Part shown: positions 14,725 to 22,606 of the stretch, piece after piece
Layout: the number at the start of each line of letters is the position of its first letter
Position numbering within the stretch: the first letter of the stretch is position 1
Assembly: GCA_002708765.1 (NCBI GenBank)
Contig: PAPD01000027.1
Span: forward strand, 1 to 32,776
Source: Gammaproteobacteria bacterium
GTDB taxonomy: Bacteria > Pseudomonadota > Gammaproteobacteria > Pseudomonadales > Azotimanducaceae
Length of the DNA: 32,776 nt
Reading direction: 5' to 3'
The notes under the pieces: generated by a model
What the model was told of the DNA's origin: nothing
The model's database searches: none
Seen by the model: the letters and a program-made list of their open reading frames with translations, nothing else
Program-made: the position numbers and the translations under genes

Positions 14725-16926
14725 CTAAAAACCGACAAATGAAGGAGAAGAAATGGCTACAGCGCCTCCCTCTTCGTAGGCAATGAAATAGTAATAGTCA
14801 CCTATCTTCGCTTTTGAGCTATCCCGAAACGAGTACGTCACACGATTTCCCAATACTTTTGTTGCCGGTTTTATTTCGATCGTGTCTTCATAACCTTTAA
14901 CCCTGGAAATACGCAAAGCACCGTCTCTAGCCTCAGCAAGTGGCACTATGTATCTCTCAGCAGGGGTCTCGCTAGGCAATCGATCTCTAGGTAACCAGTT
15001 GAGGCTCTCAACGCCAGCTCCTACAACCAACTCAATTTCCGTATCTTCATCCCAATCCTCTACAGAAAAAGAGAGTTTCTTTTTCAAGCCATGAGTGTAA
15101 GTAAGGAAATCAACCCTATTACTATCTCGTTGTTTCACTTTCCAGCCGCTACCCTCGCTGACAGAAACCGACCCATTAACTAGTCTCATGCTACCTAACC
15201 ATTCCCTTTGATTTCTTGGGCGCGTGTTTATAGGGCTAAAGGGCTCACTGCTACTGTAAAGGACAATATCGAAAACATTCCTGTTGGAGAGCGAATTCTC
15301 GTAGATATCCAAGATATTTCCATTCTTGAAAAGTTCGACTCTTTCAATAGATCTTCCCCCAATTACTTCTAGCTCTAGGTCCCGTTCTCTATCAAAAACA
15401 AGTTTCTTAGATCGATTTAACATTATTATCTTCGAGTTCAGGCTCACATAGGTATTCCCTCTCGAAAGAGCCTCAAGCCAAGACTCATTATTTTCTTGCA
15501 CAATAGCCGAATAAACTTTCGTATCTGGGTCTTTGCCCTTCAACGAGAAATTTGAACCCAGAACCCCTATCTGATAGCCCCTCTCAGCAAGCCTATGCAT
15601 TAACCAGGGATGAAAGGAGTTACCGCTAATCACCTGAACTAATCTCAAGGATTCAGACTTGTGCTGTCTTATTTTTGTGAGCCGTTCCGGTACCGCTATC
15701 TCCCGTCGTTCTCCATTGAAACCTGAGAAACCAATAAAACTGTTCTCAATACTTCCCCTCTGAACAAATCTATTTCCTAGCTCATTGCTAGCGAAACCTA
15801 TTTCACCACCGTACAATTCATGATCCACTGGTAAAATCAAATCGAAAAGCCCTTGGCCAGTCCGGACAAGCTCCGATGCCGTAAGGACACCTTCAGACAA
15901 TATTGTGCGAGGAGCAAAATTTAACCAGGCAATTTTTTGCTTGTGTTGTCCTATGGACATTGTATTCGATTTTGCCCTCAACCCGCCCCCAGCAGTTCGG
16001 ATATCTAAGGTATAAACTCCATTAGATTTAATCTTTATACCATTGACTTTATGGGGATTCTCAGTGGATTGAACTTGCCTGTCAAAAACACCATTAATTC
16101 TCAAATCGAGGCTATACGCCCTAGCCTTTGTGAGATTACCAAAACCGTCTTCGAACCTTACCCAGACGTCTACTTCTTCATCTGATTTGGAGAGCGAAGG
16201 CACAGACAGTGACATCTTCCTAGTTTTACCAGGGGCTATCACTATGGCTTTCCCGGGTATTTTTATCTCAACCAATCCGTCCTTCTCCAGGAATAACGGC
16301 AACTCGAATCTCGTTAGAGCCTGGTGAGGCAGTTCCAGAGCCGAGACAAGAAATTTTACTTCCGTGCCTGCCGGAACGATATCCTCAGCTACTCGAAATC
16401 CTACTACCCGAGCGACTGAGTCAAGCCCACCGTATACTCCGGATCTATTAAAATAACTCAATTTAAAATCAGAGTTATCTAATAACGAAACATATCCCGG
16501 AGAGGAAGGCTCATCGATCTGAAGTTTTTGTTTTTTTATCCAATGCTGACGAATAGTTATTAAATCAAATCGGTTAAGGTCGAATGGTAATATATAACTC
16601 ACCACTACATCGGCAATTTCTCCTGCCTCTGCAACTCCTGATATAATTGTTCTGGAGCTCCCTAGAACCGCCTCAGTGCTCTGAAGAAACGCAAGGGTTT
16701 TTTGAACCGCGGCTTTATTTTTGCTCAGCTCTAGAACTCTTCTCATAGCCGGATCTCTAACTAGAAAAGTGCTGTAAGCCGACGGGAGCTGCCCCTTCGA
16801 TAAACCTGCTATCGAGCCCTCCTTCTCAGCTAAAAGTCTGACACTCCAGAGAACCACTACAAAAAGAAAAAGGCATCGAATTACAGGCTTTATTGTTCTC
16901 TTAGATAAGTAATGCCTGATTTCCAC
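14725..16926 (-). CDS. Secreted DUF3604-like (PHP-type) protein, probable pseudo-enzyme
   Basis: A 733-aa protein with an N-terminal signal sequence (basic KRTIKPVIR, hydrophobic core about 18-33). The order of blocks matches DUF3604, whose members carry Ig-like N-terminal domains and a PHP-type metal-hydrolase domain. Seen here are an Ig-like segment ending in RFEDGFGN (257-264), a second ending in KSNTMSI (319-325), then the positions of the metal motifs. Instead of 'WGDLHGHT..SDG' there is IAWLNFAPRTILSEG (332-346). Instead of 'TDHD' there is PVDHE (366-370). Instead of 'GSSDNH' there is GSNFSL (457-462). ESWLEALSRGNTYVSLNSKI (481-500) and IERVELFKNG (527-536) match the family's late blocks. 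Most metal ligands are therefore missing. GTG start with GGAG 8 nt upstream. Function unknown, perhaps binding rather than catalysis. Confidence 0.55.
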   Translation of the reverse strand: MEIRHYLSKRTIKPVIRCLFLFVVVLWSVRLLAEKEGSIAGLSKGQLPSAYSTFLVRDPAMRRVLELSKNKAAVQKTLAFLQSTEAVLGSSRTIISGVAEAGEIADVVVSYILPFDLNRFDLITIRQHWIKKQKLQIDEPSSPGYVSLLDNSDFKLSYFNRSGVYGGLDSVARVVGFRVAEDIVPAGTEVKFLVSALELPHQALTRFELPLFLEKDGLVEIKIPGKAIVIAPGKTRKMSLSVPSLSKSDEEVDVWVRFEDGFGNLTKARAYSLDLRINGVFDRQVQSTENPHKVNGIKIKSNGVYTLDIRTAGGGLRAKSNTMSIGQHKQKIAWLNFAPRTILSEGVLTASELVRTGQGLFDLILPVDHELYGGEIGFASNELGNRFVQRGSIENSFIGFSGFNGERREIAVPERLTKIRQHKSESLRLVQVISGNSFHPWLMHRLAERGYQIGVLGSNFSLKGKDPDTKVYSAIVQENNESWLEALSRGNTYVSLNSKIIMLNRSKKLVFDRERDLELEVIGGRSIERVELFKNGNILDIYENSLSNRNVFDIVLYSSSEPFSPINTRPRNQREWLGSMRLVNGSVSVSEGSGWKVKQRDSNRVDFLTYTHGLKKKLSFSVEDWDEDTEIELVVGAGVESLNWLPRDRLPSETPAERYIVPLAEARDGALRISRVKGYEDTIEIKPATKVLGNRVTYSFRDSSKAKIGDYYYFIAYEEGGAVAISSPSFVGF

Positions 16927-17014
16927 CTTTTAACTCCGATTTATAGAACCTTTTCTGGAGCGCTGTCCCTCCGCAGCCTAAAGCCCCATTTTTTATACTC
17001 CCAAACAACAACTT

Positions 17015-17028
17015 GGCCTCTTTAGGCC
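17015..17028 (-). terminator. Weak hairpin after the acyl-CoA dehydrogenase gene
   Basis: GGCCT (17015-17019) and AGGCC (17024-17028) form a 5-bp G+C-rich stem with a 4-nt loop directly after the stop codon of the ACAD10/11-like gene. On the minus strand it is followed by a T-rich but interrupted run (AAGTTGTTGTTT). It may be a weak intrinsic terminator. Confidence 0.25.
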
Positions 17029-17030
17029 TA

Positions 17031-18248
17031 TTATTGATAGTTTTTAAGTTCTTCTCTCGCAATTAACCTTCTATGAACTTCATCAGGTCCGTCTGCTAGG
17101 CGCAATGTTCTTTGCGAAGTCCACATCGCTGCCAATGGCGTATCTTGAGAAACTCCTAGAGCCCCATGAATCTGGATCGCACGATCGATTATTCTCAAAG
17201 CCATGTTAGGAACCGATACTTTGATTTGAGATATGTATTTCCGGGCTTCTTTGTTTCCAATAGTATCCATCATATATGCAGCTCTAAGAACTGCGAGACG
17301 ACACATATCAAGTTCAATTCTTGAATCCGCGATAACGTCATAGTTTCCGCCTAACTCAGCCAGCGGCTTGCCAAAAGCCGTCCTGGAGGTGGCCCTTTTA
17401 CATAGAAGATCCAATGCTCTCTCGGCGACCCCGATAGATCTCATGCAATGATGGATTCTGCCCGGACCCAATCTTCCCTGCGAAATTTCAAACCCTCTGC
17501 CCTCTCCAAGAATAATGCTTTCTTTTGGCACACGGACATTATCAAATTTTATATGCATATGACCATGAGGCGCATCATCTTTGCCAAAGACGAACATAGG
17601 CCTAATTACCTCGACCCCAGGATGAGGAAGCGGAACTAAAATCTGGGATTGCCGGAGATGCTTAGGAGCATCCGGGTTAGTCACCACCATCGTGATCATG
17701 ATTCTACATCTAGGATCGCCAGCACCCGAAATATAGTGCTTTTCTCCATTAATGACCCATTCATCTCCCTCGAGAACAGCGCTAGTGCATATATTAGTGG
17801 CGTCTGAGGAAGCCACTTCAGGCTCAGTCATGGCAAAGGCTGACCTGATCTTTCCCTCTAGCAGTGGCTCAAGCCATTCTCTTTTTTGTTCTTCCGACCC
17901 ATATCTCTCTATCACTTCCATATTTCCTGTATCGGGAGCAGCGCAATTGAATATCTCAGAAGCCATCGGATTTCGTGCCATTACCTCCGCCAGGTGAGCA
18001 TATTCGAGATTAGATACTCCGGCTCCGCCTAGGGAATCGGGAAGAAAAAAATTCCATAGCCCCGCCTCCTTTGCCTCAGCCTTCAGACCATCAAGGATTT
18101 CAAATTGCCTACTGGTCAACTGCCAGCGATCTCCGACCGATATTTCGTCGTAGTATTCGTCTGTCAGGGGATCAATTTTAGTTCTCACAAACTTATCTAT
18201 CTTGTCCCTCACTGGTACCAGCTTCTCGGGTATATCCAGATCCATCAT
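17031..18248 (-). CDS. Acyl-CoA dehydrogenase, ACAD10/11-like
   Basis: A 405-aa acyl-CoA dehydrogenase. The flavin-domain motif is AMTEPEVASSDATNI, then EWVINGEKHYISGAG, and the C-terminal helices carry IQIHGALGVSQDTPLA and LADGPDEVHRRLIARE. The ADGPDEVH ending, with Asp386 in place of the medium-chain Glu, is typical of the ACAD10/ACAD11 branch, members of which have been linked to removal of a phosphorylated 4-hydroxy group from acyl-CoAs. I see no partner aminoglycoside-phosphotransferase-like kinase here, but a HAD phosphatase of the type fused to ACAD10 occurs at 31286. ATG ATG start with AGGA 8 nt upstream. A strong -35 and a dyad lie upstream. It is separated from moaA by 120 bp. Confidence 0.88.
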   Translation of the reverse strand: MMDLDIPEKLVPVRDKIDKFVRTKIDPLTDEYYDEISVGDRWQLTSRQFEILDGLKAEAKEAGLWNFFLPDSLGGAGVSNLEYAHLAEVMARNPMASEIFNCAAPDTGNMEVIERYGSEEQKREWLEPLLEGKIRSAFAMTEPEVASSDATNICTSAVLEGDEWVINGEKHYISGAGDPRCRIMITMVVTNPDAPKHLRQSQILVPLPHPGVEVIRPMFVFGKDDAPHGHMHIKFDNVRVPKESIILGEGRGFEISQGRLGPGRIHHCMRSIGVAERALDLLCKRATSRTAFGKPLAELGGNYDVIADSRIELDMCRLAVLRAAYMMDTIGNKEARKYISQIKVSVPNMALRIIDRAIQIHGALGVSQDTPLAAMWTSQRTLRLADGPDEVHRRLIAREELKNYQ

Positions 18249-18298
18249 GTAATTATTCCTCTATTATTACGCCAGTTAAAATGTTCCTTGGTTCATAC

Positions 18299-18334
18299 TA
18301 CCTAGACATAGGTAAAAGGTAACACATATGTCAA
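18299..18334 (-). promoter_or_regulatory. Promoter and operator-like dyad of the ACAD10/11-like gene
   Basis: On the minus strand a perfect TTGACA (18334-18329) is followed 18 bp later by TATGTC (18310-18305). Overlapping that -10 position is a perfect inverted repeat, TACCTA (18299-18304) and TAGGTA (18309-18314), with a 4-bp centre. This is the usual geometry of a repressor operator. The regulator is unknown. Confidence 0.45.
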
Positions 18335-18368
18335 TTTCTTATAGTCTGTCATGCGGCTTACTGATTTA

Positions 18369-19331
18369 CTAACCACCAATGAATTTCATAACAGTGGTTT
18401 CACCCTGAAAGGAAAGCTTCTTATCTAGAAGAGCATTAGCAAGAACACTCTGAAATGATACCAGAGCCTTCTCTGGAGACAGAGAAAGAAGAGCTTTAAG
18501 GTCGTGTCTTTTCGAATTAGATAGACACCCATAAAGATATCCATCCGAAGAAACTCTCAAACGAGTGCACGATCTGCAAAAAGGTTCGCTTTCATTAGCA
18601 ATTATCCCGAAACTGCCTTTTTTTCCTACCAGAAATCTCTGAGCGGTAGAGTCATGAGGAGCATCTGTCCTCTCGAAGGGATATTTTTCACCGATTTTCT
18701 CCAGGATAGCGGCCATTGAAACATAATCCTGAAGAAATTGGTTTCCCTTAAGCAAGTGTCCCATTCGCATTAATTCGATATATCTCAACTCAATATCTCT
18801 ATCAAGGCAGTAATCAAGCAACTCAACGATTTCCGAAAAGTTACTAGTTCGCAGCGGAACCATATTGACCTTTATTTTAATCCCTGCCTCTAGGACCTTA
18901 TCCATAGCCTTTAGAACTGAATCCAGAGAACCGCCCCTTGCAATTTGACGAAACCGCATCGGATTAAGTGTGTCCAGTGAGACATTGATACGCTCAATAC
19001 CACTGTCTCTTAACAATTCTACTTTTTTGCCTAAAAATTGTCCGTTGGTAGTAAGGCTTACATCACGAAGATCCATCTGCATGACGCCCTCTAGAAATTC
19101 ATCAAACTTCGGAGAAATAAGAGGCTCGCCTCCAGTTATTCTAAGTTTTTCTATGCCGGCAGCATCTTGAAGCAGCCTAACAATTTTCAATAACTCTCTC
19201 GCCGATAGCTCATTGCTGGCTTTCGAGAGGCGTTTTCCATTCGGAACACAATAACTACAAGCGTAATTGCAGGCGGCCGTAAGGCTAACTCTCAAACTGT
19301 TAAATTTTCTTCCAATTTTATCGACAATCAA
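18369..19331 (-). CDS. moaA: GTP 3',8-cyclase MoaA
   Basis: A 320-aa radical SAM enzyme that, with MoaC, converts GTP to cyclic pyranopterin monophosphate, the first step of molybdenum cofactor synthesis. The N-terminal cluster motif is CNYACSYC (Cys21, Cys25, Cys28), ITGGEP is the SAM-contacting motif at 65-70, and the C-terminal [4Fe-4S] cysteines are at 252, 255 and 269 (FCRSCTRLRV...YGCL). The protein ends in IGG, the conserved GG tail needed for activity. The start is a TTG, with AGGGA about 11 nt upstream; no ATG fits before the first cluster motif. No other moa or moe gene is in the window. It lies 40 bp downstream of murF on the same strand. Confidence 0.92.
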   Translation of the reverse strand: MIVDKIGRKFNSLRVSLTAACNYACSYCVPNGKRLSKASNELSARELLKIVRLLQDAAGIEKLRITGGEPLISPKFDEFLEGVMQMDLRDVSLTTNGQFLGKKVELLRDSGIERINVSLDTLNPMRFRQIARGGSLDSVLKAMDKVLEAGIKIKVNMVPLRTSNFSEIVELLDYCLDRDIELRYIELMRMGHLLKGNQFLQDYVSMAAILEKIGEKYPFERTDAPHDSTAQRFLVGKKGSFGIIANESEPFCRSCTRLRVSSDGYLYGCLSNSKRHDLKALLSLSPEKALVSFQSVLANALLDKKLSFQGETTVMKFIGG

Positions 19332-19371
19332 TTTTCTGAATTCCCTAAAGTTCTATAGGCTTCTAGGCTAG

Positions 19372-20721
19372 TTAGCTTTCTTTCTCAATTAGAGAAACTA
19401 ACCTATTCACAAACTCGTTTTTCCAGAATACACAGTTAGATCCTTTCACAAGTATCACATCATTTGGCCGAAGACTTGCAGCAAAAGTTTCAAGGTCGAA
19501 ATCTTCAACTAAATTGTAATGCTTTCGATCACTAGAGAATACGCTATTCCTGAACCCCTTTCCAAACGTATAAACCAAATCAATATCTTTCTCAGCTGAA
19601 GTGGCGATTCTCTGATGAGAGTCATCCGAAAATTTCCCTAACTCTAGCATTTCTCCCAAAATCGCAATTTTTCTTCCGTTTCGAGCCTTTAAATCTTCTA
19701 TCGCTAAACTCATGCTCTGCTCGTTCGCGTTATAACTATCATCTATTAGTTTAACTCCTGAGCGTTCTATAATGTTTCCTCTACCCGCAGGCAGTACTAG
19801 GGTCGCTGCCGATTCCATGAATTTTTCAATGTCAAAACCTGCGGCATGCAAGCCACAAAAAATCGCTAACAGAGAATGAAGCCTAGGCCAAGCCGGATAA
19901 GGAAACTCACAATCATAGACTTTCCCGCATATTGAAAAAGCAACTCCAGAAGTCTCAGGGTTGATCCCCGACACAAAAGCATCTCCCCCCTCTCCAAAAG
20001 TCAGGGTATTCGAATACCGGGTCTTGTTCGCTAGATTCGCAGGCAGAACAAAAACTCCGCTTTTTAAGCCCGAAGCAATAGATAGCTTTTCCCTTTCCAG
20101 TGCTTCCATATTCTCAAAATTACCTATGTGAGCGCTGTCGACATTCAGCAAGATAGCTACATCCGGAGCAACTAAATCCGAAAGAACAGCAATCTCACCC
20201 GAGTGGTTGGTTCCGATCTCGAAAACCGCTGCTTCACTCTGTCTAGGCGTTCTCGACAGAGAAAGAGGTACCCCCCAGTGATTATTTAAAGAGTTTTGTG
20301 ATCCGTGAACATTGGTAGTCTTTTCAAGTAGGGACTGCAGCCACCCCCTCGCCGTAGTCTTGCCATTACTACCCGTAATCGCAATTACAGGGGCCTGCAT
20401 GCGAGCTCGGCCAGCCCGACCGAGATCCCATAGGCCCGAAAAAGTGTCGCTTACCTGAATGCTTTCATACTGGTCTGGCTCACCTCTACTAGACATTACT
20501 GCAGCCGCACCCGAGTTTATCGCGTCACCTATGAAATCGTGTCCATCCCGGAAAACATTTCCTGCCTCAGCGAAATTTGAGCCCGAGTTGCCTGAGAGGG
20601 CTATGAACAAGTCTCCGGGTCGAAGAGTCCTGGAATCTATGCTCACCCCCATCACGTCTCTGGTTATAGTGCTACCGAATATACGATTAATTTCGTCCGA
20701 AGACCAAAGTGACCTCTTCAA
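19372..20721 (-). CDS. murF: UDP-N-acetylmuramoyl-tripeptide--D-alanyl-D-alanine ligase
   Basis: A 449-aa Mur ligase that adds D-Ala-D-Ala to UDP-MurNAc-tripeptide, the last cytosolic step of peptidoglycan precursor synthesis. It shows the N-terminal domain with SIDSRTLRPGDLFIAL (27-42), the ATP loop ITGSNGKTT (115-123), FEIGTNHSGEI, and the C-terminal DDSYNANEQSM and LGEMLELG, all MurF-typical. Length matches E. coli MurF (452). The start is a TTG with a near-perfect GGGAGGT site 4-5 nt upstream. It is found here outside a dcw cluster, between an acyl-CoA synthetase gene and moaA, while an MraY-type gene lies 8 kb away. Confidence 0.93.
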   Translation of the reverse strand: MKRSLWSSDEINRIFGSTITRDVMGVSIDSRTLRPGDLFIALSGNSGSNFAEAGNVFRDGHDFIGDAINSGAAAVMSSRGEPDQYESIQVSDTFSGLWDLGRAGRARMQAPVIAITGSNGKTTARGWLQSLLEKTTNVHGSQNSLNNHWGVPLSLSRTPRQSEAAVFEIGTNHSGEIAVLSDLVAPDVAILLNVDSAHIGNFENMEALEREKLSIASGLKSGVFVLPANLANKTRYSNTLTFGEGGDAFVSGINPETSGVAFSICGKVYDCEFPYPAWPRLHSLLAIFCGLHAAGFDIEKFMESAATLVLPAGRGNIIERSGVKLIDDSYNANEQSMSLAIEDLKARNGRKIAILGEMLELGKFSDDSHQRIATSAEKDIDLVYTFGKGFRNSVFSSDRKHYNLVEDFDLETFAASLRPNDVILVKGSNCVFWKNEFVNRLVSLIEKES

Positions 20722-20786
20722 CCGACCTCCCGATAAAACAACATCTCTTTTTTGACGATAACATGTCTGCTAGTTTCCGATATTAC

Positions 20787-22415
20787 TCAATTTGACAAAT
20801 ATTTCTCAGCTATTTCTCGGAGACGAAATTTCTGCACCTTCCCAGTGGATGTTTTTTCTAACTCCTGGAATATTACAGTCTTTGGTACCTTAAACCCCGC
20901 CATTCGTTCTCGACAAAAATCAGTTATATCTTCTTTTGTAAGGCTCTCACCATCCTTCAAACTGATAAATGCGCATGGATGCTCACCCCACTTCTCGTCA
21001 GACTTGGCAACGACGGCAGCTTCCAGAATCTTTGGGTGTCCGAAAAGGATTGCTTCTATCTCGATGCTAGATATATTTTCCCCGCCAGAAATGATGATAT
21101 CTTTCGAACGATCCTTAATTTCGATATATCCATCGGGGTGACATACGGCAATATCTCCAGAATGAAACCAACCACCAGCAAACGCTTTTTTTGTTGTTTT
21201 CAGATTTTTAAGATAACCTTTCATGACAATATTCCCTCGCATGAAGACCTCCCCTTTTGTTTCTCCATCCCAAGGAATTGGCTCAAGTGTCTCCGGATCG
21301 GCAACAATCATTGAGCCCGCCATGACCGACTGTATCCCCTGACGTGCCTTTAGTTTGCTTCTCTCTTCGGCTGAAAGGCAGTTCCACTCTTCCCTCCATT
21401 CCGAAACGATCATCGGACCATAGGTTTCGGTTAATCCATAGACCTGGATCACATCAAAACCAAGATTTTCCATTCCTTGAATGACCGAAGCTGGTGGCGC
21501 TGCGCCGGCAGTCATTACCCTTATTCCTTTTTTGAGATCGCTTCTGTCAGCTTCTGATGCATTCAACAGGGTATTCAGCACAACAGGCGCACCACAAAAA
21601 TGAGTGACATCATGCTTTTTAAACGCTTCAAATATATCTTTGTCACGAACTTGTCTAATACAAATTGCTGCCCCACCGACGGCGGCAAGAGTCCAAGGAA
21701 AGCACCAGCCATTGCAATGGAACATAGGCAAAGTCCAGAGATATCTGGGATATAAACCCATTTCCCAAGTAAGCGCATTATTAGCTGCATTTAGATAGGC
21801 GCCGCGATGATGGTATACAACCCCCTTAGGATCACCAGTAGTGCCAGATGTATAATTCAGACTCATGGCATCCCACTCGTCTGAAGGAAGAGAAAACCGG
21901 AAATCAGCGCTCCCTTGATCAGAAAAAGTTTCATAACTTATCGAGCCAATATTTTCTCCTGAGTGGAAGTTATTATCTTCTACATCGATAACGAGAAGAT
22001 CATCAAGCCCCTCAATAGCCAACTTAACAGCACCTGAAAATTCTCTGTCTGTAAACAAAACCTTAGATTCGCCGTGCTCGAGGATAAACCGTATTGTTTT
22101 CGAATCCAGTCTTATATTTATCGCATTAAAGACCGCACCAATCATAGGTACAGCAAAATGAAGCACCATCATTGCAGGAACGTTTGGAAGAACCGCAGCA
22201 ACAGTGTCCCCCCGTTTCACTCCGCTTTTTTTTAACGCAGAAGCTACTTTTTTACAGAGAAGAAAAAACTCTTTCCATGTCCAGAGCTCATCTGCGTAGA
22301 TTATTGCCGTTTTGTCAGGGTATAACTGAGCTGCTCGCAAGAGAAATGAAATCGGGGTCAGGGTTTCATAATTAGCTGGATTCTTATCTAATCCCTTTTC
22401 ATAAATATTGCTCAT
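20787..22415 (-). CDS. Acyl-CoA synthetase (AMP-forming), AAE-like clade
   Basis: A 542-aa ANL-superfamily ligase that activates a carboxylic acid to its acyl-CoA via an acyl-adenylate. The phosphate loop TSGTTGDPKG is at 189-198, the A5 motif VYGLTETYGP lies near 343-352, then GWFHSGDIAV, the hinge DRSKDIIISGGENIS, and the C-terminal catalytic Lys in STGKVQKF. The opening (YEKGLDKNPANYETLTPISFL) is characteristic of the bacterial branch related to plant acyl-activating enzymes for short or medium acids; it does not match the DmdB type. Substrate unknown. Start ATG with AGGA 7 nt upstream. It is divergent from sppA, and the shared gap holds a palindrome also found at fabA. Confidence 0.9.
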   Translation of the reverse strand: MSNIYEKGLDKNPANYETLTPISFLLRAAQLYPDKTAIIYADELWTWKEFFLLCKKVASALKKSGVKRGDTVAAVLPNVPAMMVLHFAVPMIGAVFNAINIRLDSKTIRFILEHGESKVLFTDREFSGAVKLAIEGLDDLLVIDVEDNNFHSGENIGSISYETFSDQGSADFRFSLPSDEWDAMSLNYTSGTTGDPKGVVYHHRGAYLNAANNALTWEMGLYPRYLWTLPMFHCNGWCFPWTLAAVGGAAICIRQVRDKDIFEAFKKHDVTHFCGAPVVLNTLLNASEADRSDLKKGIRVMTAGAAPPASVIQGMENLGFDVIQVYGLTETYGPMIVSEWREEWNCLSAEERSKLKARQGIQSVMAGSMIVADPETLEPIPWDGETKGEVFMRGNIVMKGYLKNLKTTKKAFAGGWFHSGDIAVCHPDGYIEIKDRSKDIIISGGENISSIEIEAILFGHPKILEAAVVAKSDEKWGEHPCAFISLKDGESLTKEDITDFCRERMAGFKVPKTVIFQELEKTSTGKVQKFRLREIAEKYLSN

Positions 22416-22528
22416 TTTCTTATCCTGTTGACGAGAGTCTAATTCGCTTTTTTGTGTGCGTTTAGTTTAACAGTCTTCCGAAATCTTTATAGACCATCAA
22501 CTTTTTCTCTAAGTCGATGAAAGCCCAT

Positions 22529-22541
22529 AGTATAAAATACT
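22529..22541. promoter_or_regulatory. Palindrome AGTATAAAATACT (copy 1, acyl-CoA synthetase/sppA gap)
   Basis: A 13-bp palindrome (AGTAT, AAA, ATACT) lies in the 191-bp gap between the divergent acyl-CoA synthetase and sppA genes. Exactly the same 13 bp occur upstream of fabA at 30320-30332 on the opposite strand. It could serve as an operator and also contains a TATAAA that might be a -10 box toward sppA. Site identity is inferred from repetition and symmetry. Confidence 0.45.
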
Positions 22542-22570
22542 CCTTCAAAATCAGTTCGGACTAAAAATTA

Positions 22571-22579
22571 TGTTATATT
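22571..22579 (+). promoter_or_regulatory. Candidate extended -10 of sppA
   Basis: TGTTATATT fits an extended -10 (TGn followed by TATATT) and ends 27 bp before the GTG start of sppA. There is no good -35, which extended -10 promoters can tolerate. The palindrome copy at 22529-22541 lies just upstream of it, in a position suited to control. Confidence 0.4.
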
Positions 22580-22606
22580 CTAGGGCGCTATAGAGGAGGC
22601 AAGACT

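Noticed and set aside
20787..22415. DmdB (methylmercaptopropionate-CoA ligase) identity for the acyl-CoA synthetase
   Set aside because: The N-terminal pattern belongs to the AAE-like branch rather than to the DmdB sequences I recall, and no DMSP gene is near.
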